Source of the DNA: Marthasterias glacialis
Lineage: Eukaryota > Echinodermata > Asteroidea > Forcipulatida > Asteriidae
NCBI GenBank assembly: GCA_911728455.2
Contig: OU452223.1
Location: 9,508,174 to 9,572,173, forward strand
DNA length: 64,000 nucleotides
Reading direction: 5' to 3'
Made by a program: the position numbers and the translations under genes. This document shows, piece after piece, positions 44,001-56,000 of this stretch. Position 1 is the stretch's first letter; every line of letters starts with the position of its first letter. A model generated the notes under the pieces. It searched no databases. It saw only the letters and a program-made list of their open reading frames with translations, and was not told where the DNA came from.

Positions 44001-47000
44001 CTTCCCCGTGCTGTTCACTTCTGTGGACCCCGGTTCGGATCCCGTCCCAGACCCGAGCCTGGCATGTTGATTGGCTTTCAGTCCCTACCTGATTGCGTGG
44101 GTTTCCCCTTACTGCAAATATGCAGGAATGTTTCGTTCAGTTAGAATTATAAAAATAATATTGACTTATATGGCACACTTATCTGGAAACCCTATCAAGG
44201 CGCCTACACAAAACAAGAGGTTTGAATAAAAAATTAATGCTCAAGTCCTAAATTGTAGAGACTAGCGAAGCAAATGAGATTTCAGTTCCCTCTTGAAGAT
44301 CTCAAAAAGATTTAGTTTGATGGAGTGAGGCAGGTTTTGTTTTCTCCAAATGGCGGGTGCAGCCTTGACAAAGGCACGCTGACCATAGCGAGCAGTTCTA
44401 GTTCTTGCTTCTGTCAACAGATATGAACCCGAAGATCCGAGAACTCGGGTCTGTTTGCTTGAGGGAGATAAGCTCACGGAGATACTGAGGGGCACAACCA
44501 TGCAGGATCTTAAAGAAACTGTTTGATAATTTTTTTCTCTATGGCAGATATTGACGAGTGTGCAGATATGCAGCTGTGTGATGATGGAGCAACTTGTACT
44601 AACATCAGGGGAAGCTATCAGTGTGAATGTAACAAAGGATTGTTCTGGGATGGTGTCGCATGCAGAGGTATGAGATCTTTCGTTTGTCCATCAGTCATTT
44701 AGAGATGATTAGGGAAGCATTGACGACCCAACTTGCCTCATAAAAAAGTGGCCGCAATTGGCTGCATTGTTCCCTAGACTCGGCAAGAATGCAGCATTTT
44801 GGATGGTGGGAACTTGGCAAACAAAACTTTGTCATGTTTTGGTAAACATTAAAATGCTTGATAAAATCATTATTCGTAATTCACATTTTGTCTCTCACAG
44901 AGTATCCTCACACTATGCATCCTGACATACCCAAACCAACTGGAAATCAGCGTAAGTATTTTATTTTTTTAACATGCTTAACACTTAATTTTGTTATTTA
45001 ACTCTTTTACTACTGAATATAATGTACAGCTGTGACAGAATTCTTTAATATTTTGTTTATTTGGAGCTGCTTGCAGCAGCTCTCCGGCATATGAAGTAAT
45101 TCACCGAGCCGCTGTGAGCAGCACGCTGTAGTAAAAGAGCTAAGGGGAAGAAAGTAAAGTGTTACTTTTGGAAAGTGAAAGTGAAAGTTGTATAAAGCAT
45201 ATTTCCTTCAGTTATGTTTTGCGCTTTATAAGATTGTCATATTATTATTACTATAATAAAACCAGTAAAACTTTGATCATCATATTGTGTATAAAAAGTG
45301 TGTGTGAAATGTATTCTGTAAGAAGTGTTGGTTCTGAGAAGAACTGGAGTTGATCTAGACCCTGGTTCATTTCAGAACCAACACTTCTCTCAAAGATGAT
45401 TTTAATCAGTTCTTACTTCCAACACCAAAGATTCAAATCTTGTTTATATAGTGTGTACAAACTGTCTTACTATGTAATTGTTTTCTAATTAGTACACAAT
45501 ACTCAGTCATTGTTTTCTCAATATGAGGTTGGCCCAGTGGTTTCTACTCTGCCTTTCACCTTAGTTTAACCCTGGTTCGTAGCCCACATCAGAGTCTTTC
45601 ATGTGGGTTAGGTGTTCAGTCCCTACCGGATTTTGTGGGTTTCCCCTATTTTGGGTTTTCTTCCCGAACATTTTTTCATCATCGTCTCTACAAAGGTATC
45701 TTCAGGCCTACGGGTCACAGTGCTAGGAGCTTTTGAGGGTCCCTAGGTTTCATTACCACAAAGATGTAATAATAATTCTGACAGATAGTGAGAACAATTA
45801 GTTATTAAAGTTGTCTCTGTCTGTCCTTTGTTCACAAAAGAAGTATTTAACTAAAGAAACAGTGGACTCATATGGGGTTGTTAGATGGTGGTTGGGATCT
45901 GTTACTCATGTCCAACCCTCCAAACCCACAAACCAGGACCAAAACTTCATGAGTTTGACAGTACATGTAATCATTTTGGCGTGTCGTGGCCGAGTGGTTA
46001 GTGCGTTGGACTCAAGCTCTGGTGGCTGAGTCATCGGGGTGTGGGTTCGAGTCCCGGTCATGACACTTGTGTCCTTGAGCTGGGCACTTAACCATAATTG
46101 CTCCGTAAAAGTTGTGGAGGTAGAGCCTTCTGCTCTACCAGCCAGGCTTCTGATGGATGATACCTAAGCCTACATCCTTACAGACTGTAAAGGGGGTTAC
46201 CCTGTTTCAGCCCCAGGAGTAGGTGCCAATGGCCCCCTGGAAAAAACAGTTGATTTGTAGCCCACACCTCGAGTGGCTTACTGGCCTTGTGTGTCTGGCG
46301 ACTTCCATAAAAAAATGTTTTAAAATATATATAAATTTGGTCTCTCTTGGTCACTTTTTTTTTACTTTATTGTTTTAGCACCACTTGAGAAGAAGTTTGC
46401 AATTGATGTTGCCATAGCAGAGGAATCTCTGTATGGATGTGACTGGAGGGTGAATCAGATGACAACAAGCTGTAAGAAGCTACTGAATGCTTTCAAGATC
46501 AACGTGAGCAAAACATGACGCTACTCTTAAAGATAAACAGAAGTGTAGTTTGAAGCAACCAGATTTTAGTCATCTCTAGTGGAACTAATCTCAATTTCAC
46601 AAAGCACTATAATCTTGATGTTACAAAGCACTAATCTCAATTTCACAAAGCACTTCCCAATTTCACACAGCACTTATCTCAATTTCACACGCCACAAATC
46701 TTGACTTAATTTTAAGAGGATTTGACCATACCACTAAAGTCATTTGTAGTTTGACATCACATTTTTCTTTGAAATAGAACGTGCAAGTCTCGCTCGCATT
46801 TGAATGTTAGGTTCAGTTAAGATGTGCCATTTTATTTCGTTTATTTATGTATTTATTTATTTATTCAGACTTTAAATATGTACAAGACAAATAAAAAAGA
46901 TGATCAAAAACAAATGGAAGCCTGCATGGGTAATGCCCAAAAGCGAACAAGAAGCGAGTCCAAATCACTTTCTAAAATGTGTAGCATATCAATTTGTTAG

Positions 47001-50000
47001 TGCTCCTTTTCAGGCGTTCACATAGTTACTGATTTTTTCCCTATGGGAATTGTCGGCAAAAACTGCGCCTGGAATGTCGTTTTTTGTTGTTCACAACTAA
47101 AAAAGAGGAGCAACGCTTTGACTTTTTTAGAAGAGTATAAGGAAGACAACATAAATCTACATCACACTGGTATAAAATACTGAATTTTTATTACAGAAAA
47201 AGCTCATACTTTTTAGGATATATATTGTTGTTGTTTTAGCAGAATTTATTATCATCTTGTGTGTAAAATCACGGTTTTCAGTAACCCGAGTCTTTTCAGC
47301 TTGCCGTAAATACAAACAGTGCCACCGGTCTTGAATCAGGGATTTCACAAAAACCACCTCTCAATAGTGAGAAAACTCCAAAATATTCAAGACCATTTTT
47401 TGTCTTTGTTTGACTGCGTGTGTGTGGTCTGTGCATGCTCAGCAGTGGAATGTCCAGGTGACCTTTGCTCCTATATTCCGAAATTACACAATGGCATCTT
47501 AAGACGGCTTCGGTTTCCAGGCAGGGGAAACGTTTGTGTGTTAACAGGTAATCCGGCGACAACTGGTTAAGGTCCGATTACAATGATCATCTTGAGAAAT
47601 AAGTCCATCTGAGAACCTTTAACCTCAACAATATTTGAAATTTTAATCATATCTTATTTTTCTTCCCTTCCCTGCAAGTCTGCATTTTGAGATGAACAGA
47701 GACGTTAAAAGATGCATGCTTAATGTTATGAAATTCTCTTAATACTTGTTTCAGCCAAGTTTCATGTGTAAATATTAAGATAACAATTTTGAAAACCAAA
47801 GGATTTTGTGAATGAACTATTTAAAGGCACACTTTTTACAGACTTTTTTTTGCTCTACCGAGTGGCAGACCTTACTCAGAGACCACACAATTCTTCAGAG
47901 ATACTTCCATGGTACCCGCACCCCACACCCACACGTAGATTGTTTTTTTCATCATGGCAAATTTCCAACTCGACTATGTTTGTTTTATCAGAAAACATAC
48001 CAGCAGATTTCAGTTGGTAGAACTTAAACTGTTTGACCGACATGTTTATTAATTATTACATCTATTGCATTGTCACAGTACCCGCTACAAACTACAGGGC
48101 TTACTCTGTGGTCTAGTGGTAAGACACCTGCTCTAAAATGATGGAGGTCGTGGGTTCGAATCCCACTTGAGCTGTATGCATGTAGATTTTTTCCCCGCAA
48201 TACTCCGGAAAGCACCGAGTATACGGTGCTTCTCACATCGGTGTAGAGTAAAAAAAAAAAGCATACAAAAATAGTATTATTATTAACACATTTGTAACGA
48301 AACTTCCACAGCTTTTGATGTGGTCATGGTGTACATCATGTATCATGTTCGTAAAGAACGGTGTACATGTAATTCCACTGTAAGCCACGCTTACTTCACA
48401 CAAAGTAGCTCCAAACTAAGCACAAATAGACTGATCCATAAGCCCTGCCTACCTTGGCAACTGCCTAGCAACAGCACTAGGTGTGATTTTCTTGCCCGCG
48501 ATTGCAGCGTTGGTTTGGTTGTGGGCCATACACAGGTATCTGATACACATACATGGTTTTTGTAAACGGTATGGATTTAGTTTCGTGGCCTTTTGAGTAG
48601 TGCCTTGAGTCCCAAGAACAGTGAAGACAGGAACACTGTTAAAACACTTTTACGTGACTGCACAGGGACCACTGCTGTGGGATTTGCACCATGAGAAATA
48701 CAAACAAATATCAAACAAAGCAAAATTAGGACAGTTATGTGTCAGAACAATGGCAGCGGTTTATTTACTTTTCTGATGGGATTTTAACGTGTCAGACTTT
48801 TGTCGGACTTTCAGTGGCGTTGTCAAAGCTGTGATCAGTCAATACTTTAGTTGGCAGGGTTTAATGGATCGTCAAATATTTCTGTTCTGATGTATTTTTT
48901 ATTATTATGATTATACAGGTATGGAAAAAATATCAGTTATTTTCATCGTCACTTTCAAGAATTGATGTTGATCAGTATGATATGGCGTAAGTACATAAGC
49001 TTACAAACTGTCAGTTCAGTACCATAAAGGACTTGTGTGAACTTCATCAAATTTGTTAACTATATTTTGAAGTGCCTAGTAAATTTAGTTTATTGGTAAT
49101 AGCTCTTCCTCAAAGTAATTGTGCAGCAAGTTGATAAGTATGGATTTTCTCAGGAAAACATTGAATTGTAGCCATTTAGATGTACCCTTTTTGATTGTTG
49201 CAAATATGAAATTTAAAAATAAAAAACCTTTTAGTATTTGAGCCGATCAAATATGGATGTTCAGTAATCTCTAACCAGCGGACCAAACACAGGGTCAAGT
49301 GTCAAAGAGCGAAAAAACAAACAAACAAACCAAACAAACAGAAGAACCAGGCCATGGACCTGAGCTTTGCTTTAATTTAAATAGGGTCTAAACAAATGGT
49401 TCTTTGTATTAAATAGAACAAACTTCACACAGCATGCAATTATGTAACTTCTAGAGTTTGGAACAACTTGGGAATGATCTCACTGGACCATGATGCCAAC
49501 TCAGAATAAACCATTATGACCCAAGAATTGTCTAAGACTTTACATTGAGGACTTCCATCCTTTTTTTTCAGAGACCATGGTGGTCGTGTGCAAGCGGCTT
49601 GTGGCAAAATGCCAACAGTGGCCTCAAATGGCTGCAACATTTGATCTACTCCCACTAAACCAAAAACAAAAGGTCAACGTAAGGGTCATGTCCTGAGTTG
49701 ACCTTTTCCTAGTTTGTTTATACTGTCCACATTTAAAAAAAAAATGAAACAACAAAATATTTGTCAAATTTTTTCCCCAAATATTTTCCCTGGAAAATTA
49801 TGTACAAAAAACAACATCCAATGTTTGCCATTTCTGGGGGTTACACACCTATGTTCTGACACCCCAATGTTCCGATACCCCTACAAATATGTTCCTAATC
49901 CTAACACTAATCCTAACTCTCACCAAAACCATGTAGATCACAGGGGGCAGAGTTGGGTGGGGGAGGGGGGGTTATCGGAACATTGGGATGTTGGATCGGA

Positions 50001-53000
50001 GAGCAGTCACATTTCTGGGCGTATGGTGATAATTGTACAGAAATGAATGATCCCAAAAGAGTTGTTTCAAATTAGAGCCACGAGGCTTCATAAATACAAA
50101 GGGAAACCAGTGTGGATTAGATGTCTATTAAATTGATCCATTTCTTCTTTACTTCTTTTCAAAGGGGAGGCAGCATTCCTCACACAGTGGTGTATGACTA
50201 TAGCAAGATGTCTGAAAATGACAGGGCTGTGTCGGCGCAGGAGTTTTATGAGCAAACGTTGGCAGCGGACATTGCTGCAGGGAGGTTAGGTGCTCTCAGA
50301 CTTGTTTCTGACTGTGAGAGGTGTCGCCCACCCCAGGGTAAGATAATGAACAACTTTTTGGTGTACTTTGTTATTTTGTGTTAACTTAATTTTTATTTAT
50401 TTTTTCAATTTTAAAGGTAGACCACAAGATTGGTATTCATCGATTTGTTTTGGTATTAGTGTCAGTCTAAAAGCTTGCTGATTATGAAGTTCATACCAGA
50501 ACCAATCTTTTTTAGAAACATTTCATTACTCAGTTTGATTTTTACTGTTTGGATTTACTGTCTTTTATGTGCTGTCTTTATGACCTGTGTTTCTTGAGCT
50601 ATCTTTAAACTAAAATGTCAAATTTATTTGATTTATGTGTAACTAACCTTATAATGTTTTGAACATATTATTTCCTTTGTATTGTGCTTTGAAATGTTTT
50701 ATTTTGGTTTTTAAGATCCCAGCACTTTGTCAAGATTATTATCAAGTTTTAATCAGATTTCGTAATATGTTTGCCCTCAAAAAATTGGTAAGACTATAAT
50801 TAAATAGTCAATAAAATAATCCAATCGAGCCTGCATGTGTATACCATACCTTGCGCTCTAAAAATTATCCTTCTTTGTTCTAAGGGTCATGTATCATGTC
50901 TGATGCAATTGAATTTTGCTTTAAATATACTGATTAGTCTGTGGTGTGTCGTTGCCGAGCGGTCAAGCGCACTGGACTGAGGCCCTGGGCCCAATTTCAT
51001 AGAGCTGCTTAAGCAGAATGTAGTGCTTACAAATTTTCTGCTAAATAAAAATAAGCAGGATACCAGTCACAGACTGTACTTGTAAACATGCTACTTTGGC
51101 TGGTAACCCTGCTCTGGTAAGCATCATTTTGTTTGTGCTCAGCTACTTTTTGTGCTTAAGCAGCTCTATGAAATTGGGCCCTGGTGTTTCTGATCAGCAG
51201 AGTGTGGGTTTGAGTCCCAGTCTTGACACTTGTGTCCTTAAGCAAGACACTTGACCATTATTGCTTCGTCCTTCAGATGGGACGTCAAGCTATGGACCCC
51301 TTGTGTTGTGTATTGCACGTAAGAGAACCCAGGTTCACTTATCGTTAAGAGAAGGGGTTTGCCCCGATGTTTCTTGCAGTGGCTGCTGAATGCACTGCAG
51401 CACCATGTAAACCCTTATAAGGTGCTACATAAATGGGTCTCATATTTTAAAATCTTAAAAAGCTGTCCTGTAAAATAATATCAAGCAATAAACCACAAGC
51501 GAAACTGACTAGGTAAATTTTTAAATCAATTTTGGGGTGAATGTCCGTTGAGCCAGTGGTCGCAGGTTCAAATCCTGCTCCAGTCAATTTTTCTTTGTTC
51601 ACCCCAAAATGTAAAAATAACAACAAGTGCTTTGAGACGCGCGTAGATAAAGCACTATACAAAAACTAACTATTATCTGTATTGTGATGACCTCGATAGA
51701 TTTGACCAATCTATGTGGGAGCATCCCACCTACTTGTGAGGATGGGTACAGTCTACAAGAAGTGAGACCCAGTAATGGCACCTGTTACTACACCTGCGAA
51801 TCCCTCTGCATGACCGGTTACTGCAACTCAGGCTCCTGTATACACAACCCTCCTTATCAGCCCCGATGCAGGTTAGTTTGGGATCTTTATGTCTTTTAAA
51901 CGGAGTTCAGTATAATATGCTTACATTATTTCATTCAAAATAAACACAGATTAATAATAATAGTACTTTTTTCTTATGTAGCGCCCATTGTGGAATGTCG
52001 TGGCTGAGCAGTCTAGTTCGCCAGACTTAAGTTCTGCAGTTTATAGAATGTGGTTTCAAATCCCGGCCTGGCCAGTCTCGACACTTGTGTCCTGTAACAA
52101 AACACTTTACCATAATTGCTTTGTCCTTCAGATGGGACGTTAAGCTGTAGATGCCATGTACTAGGATGGGTGGTGTGCAATAGAGAACCCAGAACACTTA
52201 TCGTGGAAGAGTAGGGGTTTACCCCGGTGTTTCTGGTTCAGATAGCAAGCATCATTGTCTATACAGGTTTCCTCAGGCTTCCGAGCTACAGCGACTAAGT
52301 TTGCTTTTGTGGCATCCTTGGTTTCATTGCCAGCAGTTCATACTGATAATAAATAAGAATCTCAAAGTAGTCAGATCAAGGTGCTTTAGAACATTGTTAT
52401 CCCTGTTTATCAGGCATATTTAGACCCTTCGAACTTTCTTAACTCCCTTGCTACCCCAAGCTGCTTAAATAATGGGGTCAATCCAACACAATACTGTCTC
52501 AGCCCTCTCAAGTTCCCATATATACACCTGGGTTAAGAGGAGCAATTATGGTTCAGTCTCTTGCTCAAGGATATTATATGTCATGATGTGGAATCGAACC
52601 CCCATTCTGATGATTCAGCCATCAGAACTTGGGTCGGATGCTCTAGACTGCTCGGCCACGACACACCACGTTTGGCAACACAATACTTTGATGTAGGATT
52701 CTTTCTGTGTATATTTGGTTTGCGGTAACACCATGTGATTATATCTACTTTGCTATATACAGTAGATTGTTCTGTGAGAACTTGTCTTGCTATTATTCTA
52801 CTACTGCGGAGTAGATTTTCGGAATTCGGGAGACAACGTAGTTCTGAAAAGAACTGTCCTGCTTTTTAAGTACTACCTGGGGTTAGGAAATCGGCCGGGA
52901 CTACTACTACTTTTTTCGCTTAGTGGATTGGGGGGACTTCTCGGATAACTTCACTACCGCGGAGTGAGTTTGGTCTCAACGTTTCGACTAGCCTGCTCTA

Positions 53001-56000
53001 GTCATCATCAGGAGACTGAAGAATGTTTGAGATGCTTGGCTCTTTATAGGTATTCAGAGGTTTCAGTGTAGAGTCAGCACTGCTCTGATTGGTTCTCCTG
53101 AAAGGAGAACTGTGGTTGGTGGGCTCAGAGCCATTGTGTGGTCTGCTTATTGTGTGTTCTTTCTATGGAGGAGATATAACTGTGCACCTAACATAAACAG
53201 GTACACTTGTTGTGGTTTGGGAAAAGGGGGTTGACTAGTGTTCACTGTAGCTCTTGTCAGTGAGGGGGGTACATGCTCAATTGAACAAATATAGGGAAGA
53301 CTCCGCAGTGCTAAACCTGTGTGAGTAGGGCTATTTTGTAACTCTTTCATTCTGGAATTTCTGCCTGCATATGGATGGAATTTTTTGTTTGTCATTTGAT
53401 ACTGTGCGAAATCGAGGCCATAAATGACTTTGCCATCCATTTGAGTTCTGCGCGTGTAGCTATGAATGGACTTAACGGAGTGAACGAGTTAAGGTGCCAC
53501 ATCAAAATGTATGAACTGATTTTCCTGAAGGAGAGAAATGGAGTAGACGATGGAGACAAATTATACACACAAGTTGTAACTACACTGATACTTGTAGATG
53601 TAATATCAGCTATATTTTGTCTGTGTATATTTCTCTGGTGCCAGTGAGAGAGGAGAGTCTGCTCGACAGAAACAGTTTTTCTTTTAGGCAGTCTGTCATC
53701 AGTCTGGCTCTAGGTGGTTCAGGTTTTTTTCATTTTGTTTGGATATTATGTTTGTAACGTTTATGTTTGTTTGTGTACATGTACTTGCTTTTTACGCTGG
53801 CCGAGAAGTGAAACAGGTATGAATATATCAGGCCTGTTTCAAACATCGTGCTCTTGCCGTGTCGAATTCAAATCATTTGAGCTTGGCAATAGCGCGGCAT
53901 TGGCGCGGCAGTGGTTTCAAATGTCGTGCTTCTGCCAAACTTTGCCAATAGCACGGCAGGGCCTGTCAAGCCATGGTCAAGTTAAACCTCTGCCGCGCCG
54001 AATTCCAAAAGGGTTTCAGACGTCGGACTCTTGCCGTGTCGAATTCAAATCATTTGAGTTTGGCAATAGCGCGGCATTGGCGCAGCAGTGGTTTCAAACG
54101 TCATGCTTCTGCTGAACTTTTCCAATAGCATGGCAGGGCCTGTCAAGCCATTGTCGAGCTAAGCCTATGCTGCGCTGATTTCCAAAAGGGTTTCAAGGGA
54201 ATATTTGAATTCAAATGGCTAGAGTGCCACGTTTGTTACGGGCCTAAGTATACTTGAAATACACTGTTATGGGAGGTGTTTCTTAAAGATTGCACTAGCT
54301 TGCAGTGACTAAACCGGGGTACAATTTCATAGAGCTGCTTAACCAGAAAATAGTGCTTAAAAATGTTCTGCTCAGCAAAAATAAGCAGGATACCAGTCAC
54401 AGATTGAACATGTGACATGCTATTTTGGCTGGTAACCTTATTCTGGTAAGCACAATTTTATTTGTGCTTAGCAAATTTTTGTGCTTAATCATCAGCTGTA
54501 TGAAATTGGGCCCATGGCCATGGCTGAACAGTTTGCCGCCAAGCAAAAATAAGCAGCATACCAGTCACATATACCGTATGTGACATGGTGTTTTAGCTGG
54601 TAAGCATAGGCCTAATTGTTTTTTTTTTTTGCTTAGCCACTTTATGTGTTTAAGCAGCTTGATGAAGGTGGGCAACATGTTTTATTCATTGCCTATCAAT
54701 GGTAGTATACACACTTAGGGTATAAGCCCACAAAGTATACTGCCACCTAGTGCCTCAAGGGCCAACCATGTTACATGGTGATGCAACTATCTATACCTAA
54801 TTGTCAAGTACTTTTTGTATTAAAAAATTGGCATGACAGATGGCCCTCTTGAGAGAGAGAGCGTACAATCAGTACAGACATGACAGATGTTCAAATGACC
54901 TTTTGCCTTTTTGTGGAGTTGATGGTTCAATTTTTGGGGTTTCATTTCTTCTCCCCCCTTCTTTTCCCATTTATTATTTCTCAAGTATAAAAACAATAAA
55001 ACAACAGTTACAAACTTGTGACAAAAAATACTCAAAAGGCTAGAATTTTCAAAAGTATGAAAATGTGTGAATTGTACCCTAACAGACATTGCATGGATGT
55101 ATGTTATAAATGATTTGGTTAAAGCACCAGCTCAACATTGGTAAGAGGAAAAACAAAAATGTTCACAGATTTACTTATACCTTACATGGTATAAAGATAA
55201 TGATGGTAGAAAACTTTCCTTGAGATATTTCTGCCTGGAGTGTTATCGCTTTTAAATAATAAATGAAATAAGATCCAAAATTAGTTTTCGTCTCAGTGAG
55301 ACGAAAACTTTGCCTATTGGTATGCGTACAGAAATGCTGAATGCATTTTTACCGTTTTCTCGCAAATGAAACAACGAAATGAGCTGACATTTTCGCAGGT
55401 TTGGGTTTATTACAAATATATTGATTTGTACAAAGAATGGAAGCATTTACGGTCAGTTTACTAACATTGAACTGGGGCTTTAGGGAAATTCTCCAGCTGC
55501 CTGGTAGGATGCCCCGAACGGCCCATTCGCTGTGCAGGTGGGCGCAATGCACATGTTCAAACTAAATTTGGATGGTGATACAAATTGTTGGAGGAAAAAG
55601 TCATCGAAAATGTACATTTGATTTATTTTGATATTTTTTTTTTCTAGTGGCCTTTCACCAGCCCGCCTCATTAAAAATACACACCAATATTTAGTTTATT
55701 GTCTTGCTCAAGGACTGAAGTGTCATGACCGCGATTCGAACCAACTCTCTGATGACTTAGCCACCATAACTTGAGTTTGATGCACTAGACCCCTCAGCTG
55801 AGTTCAGTTGTTGCATGTTTTTTTCCATTGCCCTGCCAGGCATCAATAACTGGGATTTCCTGAGACACAATTTTCTAACACATGAGATGCGGCTTTTTGA
55901 CCAACATAAGTAATAAGCAATTTTCTGATTATTTCTATTAGTTTGTCTTTTCACTGTTTTGAATTTAGATGCCCATCCAACACTGATGGGCCACAGTGTG

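Noticed and set aside
45979..46065. tRNA-Ser or tRNA-Leu gene
   Set aside because: Many copies share the same non-tRNA downstream body, so it is a SINE head.
48098..48175. tRNA gene
   Set aside because: A and B boxes are good, but the acceptor stem does not pair and the sequence runs into a SINE body with a poly-A end.
49440..49655. Minus-strand 71-codon frame
   Set aside because: No recognisable motif; antisense shadow in an intron.
49572..49680. Exon-like stretch with a good acceptor and the donor AAC|GTAAGG in the intron before exon 23 of the second gene
   Set aside because: In the phase set by exon 22 it hits a TGA; the open frame does not fit. Joining exon 22 directly to 50165 restores phase and the SEA-like pattern.
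53147..53440. Minus-strand 97-codon frame as the Penelope protein
   Set aside because: No reverse transcriptase or GIY-YIG motif could be recognised, so only the terminal-repeat part is called.
53714..54115. 133-codon open frame
   Set aside because: Covers the 177-bp tandem repeat; no domain and no exon signals in phase.
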